Positions 45,455 to 57,214 of a DNA stretch of 64,000 nucleotides are shown piece by piece. Position numbers and translations under genes: made by a program. The notes beneath the pieces were generated by a model that made no database searches, was not told the origin of the DNA, and saw nothing but the letters and a program-made list of their open reading frames with translations. The stretch comes from Climacium dendroides. Taxonomy: Eukaryota > Streptophyta > Bryopsida > Hypnales > Climaciaceae. The DNA is taken from assembly GCA_950106755.1 (NCBI GenBank), contig OX467091.1:21345538-21409537 (forward strand). The letters are read 5' to 3'. Every line of letters begins with the position of its first letter. Position 1 is the first letter of the stretch.

Positions 45455-45559
45455 GCCGTCCAATTGGTCCGGACCGTCCGTCCGTCCGGTCCGGTTTGCC
45501 CGTCCGTCCGGGACGTCCGACGACCCTAACTCGCCCGTTATGACAATCCTGACCATATG
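45455..45559 (+). repeat. Right subterminal repeats, inverted repeat and target duplication of outer element
   Basis: GTCCG-rich run at 45465-45520, inverted repeat TTATGACAATCCTG ending at 45551, target duplication ACCATATG at 45552-45559. GATGGCTTTATA follows, which continues the target repeat as in copy 1 at about 12137. Confidence 0.92.
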
Positions 45560-46354
45560 ATGGCTTTATACGAAAGATTCACATGGTTGGTAGATATTAT
45601 TGATGCTTTTCATGTGGAAGGAATCATAGGCCTTGTCCACTCGACTTTTCTTTCCCTCACACTTGGATGGTCGACACAACCCTTGAGAGCTCATACAACG
45701 AATCTTGTGTACAAAAATTTTGGGCACGGGTATTTGGATTAGTGCCTGTCAAGAGCAATGCACTAAAGTTTGTTCTTACATCTAAAATTTGATTAAGAAT
45801 TTCAGGTTATTGCATCTTCAAATGTCCAAATCTTTTTCAAATTTCATAAGATTCTGCTCACATCTCTAAACAAATATATTATTATACTCCTTACCTCATT
45901 TTCATTGACTTTTTGAATCAATTTTGAAATTTTCACTTCTAACTTTAATCCAAAATTTCAGTTTATAACATCTAAAAATATCTATAAGTAACCTGTCAAT
46001 ATTGCAATTCCAATTGTTTTAAAGAAATTATTTCATCATGTAATGAAGATAATACAAACACTTCCTCCAAATAGCAAAATTTTCAAAGCCAGGCATATCC
46101 AAATGACTTGTTTTTCTTATTAAAACCTTTTGAATATAGATATTTTTATTTTTTATTTTATCAAAGAAATAGACAATAGAGTTAAGTTTGCATAATACAA
46201 AAATATTTGAAATACATTTTCTTTATACTCCAAAAATTCTATTTCAAGTTGGATTTGGACCAAAAAATTGTGGATTGGCATTTAGAGGGTACTTTACTAA
46301 AAATATTCTAGCTACTGTGTATACCATAATAATCATGGTTTGTAGAGGTTGGAA
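45560..46354. other. AT-rich intergenic DNA right of the outer element
   Basis: No gene. A 61-codon frame starting at 45557 covers the insertion junction and has no recognisable content. Confidence 0.5.
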
Positions 46355-46860
46355 CAATTTTGCCTACGCTATGATGTAAGATTTCCATTTTCAAACTCTT
46401 TAGGGTACATAAGTTGCAATCTTCATTGGAGTGATGGAACTATTCAAATTCTATAATTTTTTTGGTTAATTTATTAGTTTGATGAAATATATAAAATTTT
46501 TATTTTAAGATATTATAATTTTAATATGAATATATATAATTCAAAATTTGAAATTAAAATATTTTTGTTTATAAATTTGAAAGTTTGATAGGTTGTAGAA
46601 AATTTTAAAATTTTATTATTTTAATAGTAATTCCCTTCCTTTTGCAAACTTGCATTACTTCTTGTGACTATTCAAAGACTTTGAAATTTGAGTGACAACT
46701 TTAGGTCATAGCTACAATTTCCATCCTATTCAATGTTACTCCTTCAAACATAGACCATACTAAATAGAACTATTTATCATCAATTATTTGTAGATTGAAA
46801 ACTTCACCTCAAATTTGTGAACTTATACATTGCTAACACTATAGTGTTATTTCAGTTAGC
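46355..46860 (+). repeat. Dispersed repeat, copy 3 (empty site for the Helitrons)
   Basis: Collinear with 13700-14146 plus 16278 onward. It contains the uninterrupted GTGAACTTATACATTGCTAA at about 46818, which defines the Helitron target. Confidence 0.85.
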
Positions 46861-47061
46861 TTTAATTTGTAGTTGGAACTGTTCAATTGAAATAACATGA
46901 ATTGCCTAAACCATTTCATCTCAAAAAATGCGATTGTATTGGTCAATGCATCCTTGTGTCATTCCCCTCCATCAAGTGATTGCTATGGTGACCCGACAAT
47001 CAACTTGCCAAAGTTTTGGCAATGTCATGGCTAGCTTTTTTTGACACACTCTCGTCACTCA

Positions 47062-47289
47062 CACTAAAAGAATCCTATGTTTATCTAGACTTGGGATGTT
47101 TAACTTGACACTATTTACCTAGATGTTCAATGTAGCAACCCCATGTTTTTATGTCATTGAAGATGTTACAATGAATGTTAGTGAACGTCAATGTTGACAT
47201 AAAAACATGGGGTTGCTACATTGAACATTTAGGTAAATAACGTCAAATTAGACAACCCATGTCTAGATAAATATGTGATTCTATTAGTG
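47062..47289. mobile_element. CACTA-type foldback MITE, 228 bp
   Basis: Starts CACTAAAAGAATC and ends GATTCTATTAGTG, with long inverted arms (47062-47154 and 47196-47289) and the 3-bp target duplication TCA on both sides. A three-base duplication and CACTA ends are diagnostic of the CACTA/EnSpm superfamily. No coding capacity. Confidence 0.85.
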
Positions 47290-47678
47290 TCAATCCTTGC
47301 CGCAATTGAAGGAGATGATAAACGTGAACAAGCCCTTGGAAGTGATTAATTTCCAAAGCAAATTGATTTTGGAGGCAAGGAAATTAGCTCACCAAGTTGA
47401 AGTGAGTCAATTGATCACAAGGCATATATTGAATGCAAAAGTCGGAGAGAACCAAATGCATAGCAATCAGTACTGCCATGGCTCAACTTGAGAGCATTGC
47501 TACCCCTGCGCCGTATACAGTCAGACTTCAATAAGTGTTAGGGGTTGGGAGCATACTTTTAGTTAACACTTAGACACTAGTAACACATAACACTCATAGA
47601 GGGTGATGCCGATGATTTGTAACATTTAGAAAAATTAAAAAGGTAAATACATAACATTTATAGAAAAAATGGATGAAA

Positions 47679-47828
47679 CACTACTAGAAAATTTTGTTTT
47701 TCTGTTGTTTTGGTCGCGTTGATCCAATCAAAATCTGACAGAAATCTGTTGGTTTCAACAGATTTCTGTCAGATTTTGACCAGATCAACACGACCAAAAC
47801 AATAGAAAAACAAAATTTTCTAGTAGTG
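47679..47828. mobile_element. CACTA-type foldback MITE, 150 bp
   Basis: A near-perfect hairpin: CACTACTAGAAAATTTTG at one end and its inverse at the other, loop near 47753, flanked by AAA on both sides (3-bp duplication). Such a hairpin could feed small-RNA production if transcribed. Confidence 0.88.
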
Positions 47829-47831
47829 AAA

Positions 47832-48870
47832 TTATAAAATATTGATTCATTATTCATCTAAGTCCGTCGAAAGAATGAATCAATAGTACTTTGGTGAGTT
47901 TCTACTACACGCCAAGATTCTACTTCCTTTTCTAGTGCTTCAATATTCCTAATAGATAACATTAAGTCTTTGCTCCAAAAACTTCTTCAAAGTTTGAAGA
48001 GCATTACCTACATCTTTAAAGCCTACAACCTCTTCTACTATATCATGAGGATTAGCTTCATCAGGATCACTATCTTTGTATTCACTACCTTGTTGTTGAG
48101 ATGGAAGCATTTCAATAACTTGAAAGTACACTTATCTTTTACTTTATGAGTTTAAAAATATATGATCTTTTAATTTATGAGCTTAAATACATCTACCTAT
48201 CAGTTTGTTTTTAGAATGGACATCTAGAGTCACTTTGCAACTAGAAACTATTACTTTACCTCAAAATTATCTCCCCCGAAGCGATGGCTCTTACGAAAAG
48301 CCTTTTTCTAGAAACTTATCATTTACCGAGGTAAAATTAACAAAGTTGGGAGCATGACATTGCATAACACTTAACACATAACACTTACTAGTCTTAATTT
48401 TAAGGGAGCACAAATCTCCATAACACATATAGAGTTTTAACACTTATCGAGGTAACACTTATCGAGGTCTGACTATATGGGATTGGGACGGAATAAAAGT
48501 GGGCTGGTCTCCCAAGCCCCCCCACCGTGGTGCTGACAGAGCCCGTTCAGGAGCCGGGGGCATCAAATTTTGCGATTTTCTCCTCAGCTTGCATAACATT
48601 GTATACCAAACTGGGGGACTTCCCTTTTTGCTTTCACAGGGAGTGGGAGCCCCTAACAAGGAAGCTTCTTGAAAGAGCTACGTGGTGAGAGTTGATGTGG
48701 TACTACAGGCCAACACTGTTCCGTAAGCCAATCTACATTCTGCATTTTAACTAAATTCACCCCCCCAGGCATCTTGGGGGGAATTATACCTCATGTGTCA
48801 GGGAGGTAGGGACCCCAGTTAGCAATGTTATGTGGTATGAATGAGGAGATTTCTAACCAATGATTGGAAA
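47832..48870. other. Intergenic DNA between MITE and ZNF862-like element
   Basis: No convincing gene. A 60-codon minus-strand frame at 47949-48131 has no recognisable motif. 48480-48870 is more GC-rich and may belong to the terminal part of the following hAT-like element. Confidence 0.4.
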
Positions 48871-49930
48871 AAACCGGCAGTTAGTTCATTGTCAGCCGGT
48901 GGATTTTGAAAAAAACCCGATTGTAATTTGAAATTGAAGGATGCCAAACCGGGAAGAAATTTTGAAGACCGAAAATCAACTGGTGCTCCAAAAAATGTGA
49001 AGGATATTTAGCCGCCATGAATAAAATAATAGTGGCTAATACCCGGCTATTAAAGGGTCAACAATTCCGGTTATCAACCTTCCAATGGTGGGTTGGGCAT
49101 TTGGGTTGATTGGCTGAACTGTTGTTGAAGTCCGAAAATAATTTGACCTTTATTGAAAAAATAAAAATAAATAAAAATAAAAAATTATTGCGGCCTGCCA
49201 CCTTCCTGCGGCTGGCCGGCCACCTCGGCGCCTCCTGACCTTCCTGCTGGGCGGGCTGGCTCACTAGTCGCCACCTCCCTGAGTTCCTGTGGCTGGCCAG
49301 GCTGTGGCCAGTGGCCAGGCCGGCCCAGGGATTGGGTTGGGCTATGGGTTGCGGCCTGCGGCTGCCGGTCACCAACTCGGTGGCTCCTGGCGGCCTGGCC
49401 TCCTGTCTATGCCCCGTGGACTGTGTGGAGCCGTGGAGTCTCGCAATTTGGACTCTGGAGTCCGAATTGTGAACTCCATTGTTCTGCTCTTCATCTTAAC
49501 ATCTTCTTCCTCTTCCCGTGATCCCGTCCTCAACTCCTCGTTGCTTATTGCTAGCCCTCAGTCCTCACTCCTCCTCCTCCTTTTCCCTCTGTCCACTCTC
49601 TCTCTCCTCATCAGAATACTGTGATTGACTTTGATAATATTTTTTTAAGAGGCTCCTACAGTGTACCTGCTCAACGCTTTCATTTGCTCCGACGTGCTCC
49701 TGGGACCCTACTGCGTTGACATGTTGCTGCCTTTGTTGCCACCTTGCTCGTACTTGGTTATGTTGTAGACTTCAAATATTATTTATTGTGGTGATCGATC
49801 AACATTGGTGCTGTTTTGTTGGAGTATTCAAGTATTGTTGAAGTGCAACTTTTGTGAACTTGAAGTCACTCCTACAACCTCCAGAGAAGAATACCTCACC
49901 TTATTTTTTTTTTGTTTCTAAGTTGTTTAT
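48870..49930 (+). other. 5' region of ZNF862-like hAT element
   Basis: 48870-49080 has repeated CCGG-centred motifs (CAGCCGGTGG, AAACCGGGAAG, ACCCGGCTA), related to AGCCGGTG repeats at 52335-52440 on the other side of the gene; these look like subterminal repeats. 49185-49420 is a GC-rich stretch with GGCTGGCCGG. The rest is presumably promoter and leader. Exact termini were not found. Confidence 0.55.
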
Positions 49931-49931
49931 A

Positions 49932-52149
49932 ATGGCTAAGAGGCAAAAGACCATGAGAGATATATTTTTTAAGGTAGGATCTTCTAGAGACTTGGTTGAT
50001 ACGCATGGATCTAACTCTTCTACACCTATCACACCTCCTCACAAAGAACCTAATGACATTGAAAAAGCTAATCAAGAGTGGAAAGACTCTTGGTATGAAT
50101 TATTTGATTGGGTTGAATTTAATCGTGATTTGGGGAGAGTTTTTTGTAAAACTTGTAAAGAGGGTGGAGGGAAATATGCATATGCAATAGAGGGGTCTAC
50201 AAACATTAAGGTTTCGGCATTGCAAGACCATTGTAAAACTGTAGAACATCGAAAATTAGCTTGGGCAAAACAGGGGGGACAAAAAGCTTTACAAAAAGCT
50301 GTTGCAACTGCAAATCGTAGTTGTGATGAAGCAATGGTATCTCTCTTGAAGGCTGCATATTTTATGGGGAAGGAAAGTCTTCCTTCTCACAAATTTCCAA
50401 GTTTATGCCAACTCCTTTTGTCTTGTAAAGCTCCCATCACCGAAAAAATTTATCATGATGAAAAATCATGTGTAGAGATGGTGTTTGGACTTTCTTCTGT
50501 TGTGCAAAAGAAAGTTCTAGAGAGAGTGAGGGACTCAAAATTTTTTGGCTTTATGATTGATGAATCCACTGACATCTCTGTAAAAGGACATCTTGTTGTT
50601 TTTGCTACATTTTTGGAAGCCAGTCTTCCTATAACTATTTTCTTGGGGTTATTGTGGATTGAAGATGGAAAAAATGATTCAAAAATAATATTTGACACTC
50701 TTGTTGCTGCCATGAAGACTTAGGGGCTAAATCTCCAAAATTGTGTTGGATTTGGATCGGATGGAGCTTCTACTATGGTCGGAAAAAATACGGGTGTGGC
50801 AACAAGATTGAAAAAGGTGAATCCGTTCCTCACTTCAACTCATTGTGTAGCTCACAGAACCAATTTAGCAGCATTTGAGGCCTCTAAAAATGAATCTTGT
50901 AAAGAAATGTCAAATGCTGTAGATTCCATGCTAAATGTTTTGGCTACTCACTTTAAAAAATCATCTAAAAGGAAATGTGCCTTACTAGCTCTTCAAAACG
51001 AATTAAATGATGCTCAGAAAACCCTAAAAAGGTACCATAAAATACGTTGGTTGTCGAGATGGCAAGTAGTGACTACTTTATGTGATTCTTTAGAATCAGT
51101 GTTGATTTATTTGCGTGATTATTCTTCTAATGATGATGCTAACATTTCAGACTTGTTTGCTAAATTACATGACTTTAAATTCATTTACATTCTATTTTTT
51201 TTGGCCGATATTCTACACATGCTCTCAAAATTGTCTAAAATTTTTCAATCAAAGCTTGTTGACATTTCTATCATTGGCTCTATTGTAAAAACAGAGATGG
51301 CTAGTGTTAGAATGTGTTTTCTTGTTAACTCTTGCAATTTAAACCACGACATGTTTAATCCTAGCACTGGTTTTCAATCCTCCCAGAATTTGGCCTCCCA
51401 GGTGGTTACCTCCGTCGCTTGTCTAGTGAAATTAGGGGGTCCAAATTCCATAGTGTGGAAATGATTAGAGATCTACAGGTGCTGACTTAGAGGTTGCCCT
51501 AACATTTCAGAAGTGCTATGCAGAAGCAGTTTGTTTGGCTTTGGAGGTTCGGTTTGAAAACAATGATATTATAGATGCTTTCAAAATTTTTAATTCAATT
51601 CACATGCCTCATAGGCAAATTGGTTTGGCCTCATGGGGAGTTGTAGAACTTGATTTGCTTTTACAACAATATGGGCAACAAAAAATTGAAGGAGGAAAAA
51701 TTTTTCCTCCTTTAGTAGATGCAGTAACTTGCAAACAAGAGTTTTTTGCTTTCAAGTTGCAAGGGAGTACAGAGTGGATGGATAGAGCATTTGCAGATAT
51801 ATGGGCTTCAATTAGTTGGAGCCCTTCTTTAAAATTGAAGTACCTTAACCTACTAACTCTTGTTGACATTGCTAAGTGTCAATGTGTGAGCACCGCTACG
51901 TATGAAAGGGCATTTTCAGTGTAGAATAACATCAAGCAGAAACTCCGAAATCGTATGACAACATCTAATTTGGATAGTGCCATGTGATTGGCCTTGGAAG
52001 GACCTGACAAAGACTATGACAACATTATAGAAGAGGCTATTGTCTTGTGGAAGAATTCTTCTAAGTTTCGCCACTTGTATACAAATCCTAAGCGGTATCT
52101 TGCTAGAGCAACAAAAGAAACTTATGAAGGAGGAATTGGTACTTCCTAA
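49932..52149 (+). pseudogene. ZNF862-like hAT transposase gene (TTF finger, DUF4371)
   Basis: Starts MAKRQKTMRDIFFKVG. Then come a TTF/BED-like zinc-finger region (VFCKTCKEGGG...LQDHCKTVEHRK), the DUF4371-type core FGFMIDESTD and GSDGASTMVG, CVAHRTNLAAFE, and the C-terminal dimerisation motif CVSTATYERAFSV. It is broken by TAG at 50721 and by two frame changes near 51380 and 51480 (the intermediate frame reads GGYLRRLSSEIRGSKFHSVE). TAG at 51922 falls inside the dimerisation domain, with TGA at 51985 after it. The final frame ends at 52149. This is a different hAT lineage from the two giant elements. No function is expected now. Confidence 0.88.
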
Positions 52150-52325
52150 ACTCTTTTGATTTTTGCAACCTTTTCATGACCATCCTCAACTCCATATTGC
52201 ATGGGTTGGGAGGATCCTTGGCCTTCAAATGGTGAAGGGCTTTTGTCAGGTTCAAATCCTGCTAAGGATGTAATATTAATTAGTACATTCATTTTCAACT
52301 TGATTTTCTATATATTATAGGAGTT

Positions 52326-52500
52326 TTGCAATTTAGCCGGTGCAAATTTCAATTTGGAGGAAATTAGCCGGTGAGAAATTGAAATTGGAGGAAATAAACT
52401 GGTCCTTTTTGAGATTTGAAGGATGTAGCCGGTGCCCCAAGAAAAAAACCTGGTTCATTTTCATAATAGGAGGAAATCAGCTGGTAGACTTCCAAAAATT
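52326..52500 (+). repeat. Subterminal repeats on the right of the ZNF862-like element
   Basis: Four or five units around TTAGCCGGTG, each preceded by AAATTG(A/G)AGGA-like sequence, spaced 30-45 bp. Counterparts lie at 48870-49080. Confidence 0.65.
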
Positions 52501-53360
52501 TCCCGAACGCTGTTTCTAACCAGACCTGGTTTTGAACAATTTCTCTGCAGTAATGTGGTCGGGGGAGCAGTTGGTGGTCAATTGGAGCAAGAAATAGTTG
52601 GAAGGCGCATGAGTCCAGAGCATTGGCCTACTCCCCAGCAGCATGTGGGTCTTTTTTTTAATTGAAATTTGTGGGCCAGGGTTTTCCGGCAAAAAGTTAA
52701 ACGTGTTTGGAGCACTCTGGTAATTCCAACGGTGGGGAGGTCCCAATGAGCGTGACTGGGAGATCTTACTCGCACGCCACCGTAGGCTTACCATGGGAAT
52801 TGGCCGGCCCACGGTGGCCATGCTTTGAAATCGTCACATGAATCGACATCTACAGTTCTTGAGGTCGACACTAGCTCCGTAGCTTGGAAACCCCAAAGAT
52901 GCCGTCTCACCAATAATAATGTGCGTAGCGTACTCTCATGTCCCAGTGCGCCTCACAATTGGCGAATAAAATTACTAAAATGAGTTGAAGTGCCCAGCCT
53001 ACTTAATCCATGCTCTTCATCGACTCCACGCTGCCGCGACTTCCATTTCTCTTGCAACTCGACACCCAAGTGCGAGCGAGAGATTTTCACGACGGATATC
53101 CAGCCCGAGCCTGCACCCACAGCAATCCGACTGCGTCGACCCGGCAAGTAAGAAAGTAGCTAACCAACCGTGAACTAATGAAATCACGACAGCTGGCAGC
53201 CCGACTTGGGTGGAGTGGTTGACAGGCCCTCCTCTATGCTTATCATTTATTTCGTTCTCCAACTTCCGTAGCTGCTCCTCCTCCACTAGGGTAATAAGCC
53301 TCCATCTCAAGCTTCCTCTTTCTGTTCTGCACCTTGCGACCCTTCTTTCCTATGCCCCAT
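52501..53360. other. Intergenic DNA upstream of TNL copy B
   Basis: No gene recognised. More GC-balanced than most of the window from 52700 on, and may include the distal promoter of copy B. Confidence 0.4.
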
Positions 53361-56300
53361 GTATACCCTTTCCACATTTCGAGTCCCAAAGTTCTCACCT
53401 TCTCTAGTTCCAAGTCGGTTTGTTTCGCTGTCGAATTCGATCGCGACGATTTGTGCGGAGTTTGTGACGAATAGATCAGGTGTGACGAGGAGGTTTGCGA
53501 TGTCGTGGTTGTGTCTTCTGAGGTGTTTTAGCGGTAAGTTGTCGGTGTTAATGGTTTGCTGGGCATTTGCAGGTGGAAGGTTTGGTTTTGCTGAGGAGAA
53601 GGGGGGTTTCTGAATTGTGAAGGTGTCGGTGGGGTTTTGTGCAGGTGAGTAGGGAAAGTCCGAACAGGGACAGGGCTCCTGTGGAAAGTGTCGAATGAGT
53701 GGATTATTTTTGGTGCTCAGTAGATTGGAGTTCTGTCGGTAATCCTTGTTCTCTGTGGCGTCTGTGAAGAAGTGTAAAAGTCGGAGGACGCGGTGGAATT
53801 GTCGGTAGCGGACAGTTAGGAAGAGGACTGGACGGTGGGCGTGAGATTTGCAAGTAGGTTCAGGTATGTCCTTGAATCCCTAACTGACGCAAGCAGAACT
53901 CGGGTGTTACTGTTTGGATTCCAGTTTGGAGTAGGTCAGAGGGAGCTTTGTTCCGTCTCCTCTTATTTCGTTTTTCTATCACCGACTACGGTGTTTGGTG
54001 CTGACTTCGGTGGTGTGGAATCCGTCTCCCTTCAAATTCTATTATTTTCACAATACGATCCATGGACTCGGCCATTCGAAAAGCATGAATCCTCAGTCTT
54101 TTAGGGTTTGATCGGGTTGTGGGAGCAGAGTGGTTATGGCGTATTTGGCAGATGATTCTAGGGTCTGGCCATAACTGCTGGAGGAGCCTTGTCCATCTCG
54201 TCTTGTTCAACCTTTGTGGAACCAGTCCGCATAGCACTCGTGAATGTTTTGCACGTATCTCGGTAGACTTTGTCAGGATCAGGGTTGTGGGAACTCGAAA
54301 TGTTTGGCTTTGTTTCATTTTGAAACGGCGGTTTTGATTGCGTTTTCTGCGATCTTTCCAGTCTGTTTCCAAGTCTCTGTTCTTGAGCTGTGCTTTAAGA
54401 ATGAAACGTCTTTATTCCGTTTTGCCTTGAGCAAGGTCAGGATGATCAACTGAAAAATTTATAAAAGCATGCATGTTTATCTTCCTCTCTTTATTTAAAA
54501 CAAAAACAAAAACAAAGAATTTTTTTTATATATTTATTTTTAAAATAAATAAAAAGATTATTTATTTATTTATTTTAAATTTTTTTTAAATTAATGTTTC
54601 AATGTAGAATATGCATTTGTAATCAACATGTTTAATGCAAAACATAAGTACTTCATTGTAGTTACTTAGATGATGATTTACTTTAAACAATTAAATAAAT
54701 AAATGTATAAGGTAGTTTGTTTTAGAAGCACACATGTTTTAAAAGTGATCATGATGGAGAGTTACATTTTGTTTTATTGAATGTATTGGTTCATTTTAGG
54801 ACATGATCATTTTCAATGATTATTGTCTTTCAATTTTAAAAAATTCATAACTAATTACACAAAGATTTAAAAAATATGAAACAAATCAGGTCACCAAAAA
54901 AATATAAGGATAAAGGGCCTAACATGTATAATCCCAATTAATTTATGGCTTTTCAAAATCTATTCTACAATTTTTTTAAATGAATCTTTAATGTAAATTT
55001 TTCTTCAAGATTTAACGTATTTGAGTTTCAATTCCAAAAGCCCTCAATACTATGAAAGCCAAGATTGCAATGGACATCCTTGTACAAAATCTTAAATAGA
55101 AAAATCACAATCAATCATTTCAAAAATTGGATTTTTGATGTTAAAACTAGACTTGAAAATATTGTATAAACTATTAAAAATATTAACTTGGATTAAGTTA
55201 TATTAAACTTCAGAATATTGTTGACACCAAAATTTGGTGCCTTGGACGTTTAGAAATTAAGAACAACTTGAGCAAATAAACATGTTCAAATACTAAATAA
55301 AAATAAATATTTAATGTTGAGTCAATTAAAAATGATTGAACCAAATAAGCTTTAAATTTTTATATTCAATGAAAAGCAATTATATAAATTGGCCCTAAGT
55401 ATTCTGAGCTTTTTGCTATGAGTCAATCAATTGTTTTGAATTTGAAGCTCTTGGAATACAAGTAGTCTACCAATCTTCTAAAAATAACTTTGATTGTATG
55501 GTACTTGCAGATATATAGAGAGAGCTAAATGTATGGTAATGGAAGTGAATGTTGATTCTGCTTTGTTATTAAGGAGTATCTTCGAATCATACAACATTGT
55601 ATAGACATAAAATTGCAATAAAATATTGTGATTTGGAAATCTTTCAAAATTTCAAATAGGTATAGTAACTAGACTATTCAAGTTAATTTCATTTCATTTG
55701 TGGGTCCATTTCTAAAAAGTACATTTTAATGGCTAAAATTAGATATAGAACGAAGAGGTAGTAAGTGTCCTATACATTTAGTAGGAAAGTTTTATCATTG
55801 GTGAATTTAGTTCATCCATGAAAAGCTTTCTACTACCAAGTGTTGCATACCTACTTATGTAACTCTCTCAAAACCAAATTAGTAGCTATCATCCATATTT
55901 TAGTAAAAATTGCATCTTGTTTGACCATTTCTTATGACGTGGTATACTTTTCATTGCAAAGTTAAGTTTGGATCAATTAGGCTAGATTCATTTTAGATCC
56001 CATTGAATGAGAAAGTTAACAATTTCTTTCACCCTGTCAAAAATAAAATAATTATTATTCATATCATGCAATCAAAGTTGAAATATTCAAATTCTTGTTT
56101 TGATTCAAGGACCTAGAATTCAAAAAGAGGGTTGACAAAAGTACCAAAGTAATTGCTTTAAAATTAGGGCAGATTTTTATGCAAAAATCCACTTGTGCTT
56201 TTTTTTTGATTTTGTTGTAACCAATCTTTTTGTACTAATACTTAGTCTGGAATGTTAGGAGGGATTTTTGTCAAGTCTTGTGTAGTTGTTGGATTGATTG

Positions 56301-57214
56301 CATAGAGATGGCCAAATTTTTTTGGAATCTAGTTTGATGTAGTTGTGGCGTTTGTAGGAGACGAGATAAGGCACTTGCCATCATTGCCCGCTTGTAAGGG
56401 TATCTTCATTGTCGTTGTCTTTTTGACAAAGTTGTGTCTTCAACTTCTTAGCACTCCATTTGAGGTTTGGAGAATTTTTTGAGACTACTTGACCTTGGTG
56501 AACACTTTGTTTCTCCAAGCTCGTTACACTCATTTCCTAACCTTCAACCACTCATCATTTGTTATAAGAATTGTCTAGAAAACTCTAGCTTGAATGAAAT
56601 TATGGAATACCACATTATTACATCAGATCTTTGTGGATCACTCTAGTTTCTCCTTGAAATGTACAAACAAATCTTATGTGCCTCGGTCTAAATCTAGTGT
56701 GTTCACTAGCTAGAAAAGAATAAAAACCCTTCATTAAAGAAAATGGTGTGAATCTCAAAAATAATTGTTTGTGTTAAGAGGCATTGTGTGGTTGGTCAAT
56801 CTCCAACTAGTTTTAATCCATCAAGTTCAATTTGGTTGTATCATACCTTTGAATTTGTCACCATGCCTTGAAAGCATTTCATATTCCGGATGCTCACTCT
56901 TCAGTTCATTTGTCTTGCAGAAACTTTAGAGGTGAGTCAAGCGACAACTATGAGTAGATCTTCTATAGTCAAATGCCATGGTGATGTTTTTCAGACCAAA
57001 AATGATTTGAAGCATGGAACAAGGGAGCACAAGTTTGTCTACAAACAATTGCTATGGGTTAGTAGTACCTATGAATTGTGATTTCTTGCATCAATACTCA
57101 ATTAAAGATCAAATGTTGTACTTGAAATGTTGCAATACATTGGGTTAACCTCGATTATAAAACAATGTTCAATTTCTCTTTCACAATTGATTGATTAGTT
57201 GGTATTTTTTTTGT
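53360..57214 (+). other. Promoter/leader region of TNL copy B
   Basis: 53440-54410 is a close copy of 1-1110. The ORF-like stretch at 53835-54104 (no ATG) matches 497-763 with an in-frame 3-bp difference. Donor-like GCG|GTAAGT (about 53532) and CAG|GTATGT (about 53862) sites are shared. 54440-55390 is an AT-rich insertion absent from copy A. Near 56925 TTGTCTTGCAG and GAG|GTGAGT bracket an 11-bp candidate mini-exon that is deleted in copy A. No coding exon can be fixed before 57215. Confidence 0.5.

Larger units (their letters stand above)
16395..45551 (+). mobile_element. Giant hAT-type transposon, outer element (29,157 bp)
   Basis: The left end reads CATGGTTGTCATAA and the reverse complement of the right end reads CAGGATTGTCATAA, 12 of 14 positions identical and starting with the CA-GG pattern of hAT inverted repeats. 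Both ends are flanked by the perfect 8-bp duplication ACCATATG (16387-16394 and 45552-45559), the hAT hallmark. The ends are followed by GTCCG-rich subterminal sequence. Cargo in order: kinase-like gene (-), coiled-coil RING gene (+), and a DUF659/hAT transposase gene (+) that is split by the inner element. Without the inner element and one duplication the original length would be about 13.4 kb. The related repeat at 11770-12160 shows an unoccupied target. Confidence 0.92.

Noticed and set aside
16395..45551. LTR retrotransposon or virus-derived insertion
   Set aside because: No reverse transcriptase, integrase, gag or primer-binding site was recognised. The 8-bp duplications and inverted ends fit hAT.
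48766..52904. Terminal repeats for the ZNF862-like element (AGGCATCTTGGGG and CCCCAAAGATGCC)
   Set aside because: The sequences are inverted relatives, but the adjacent 8 bp do not match (CACCCCCC versus TCTCACCA), so the boundaries are not supported.
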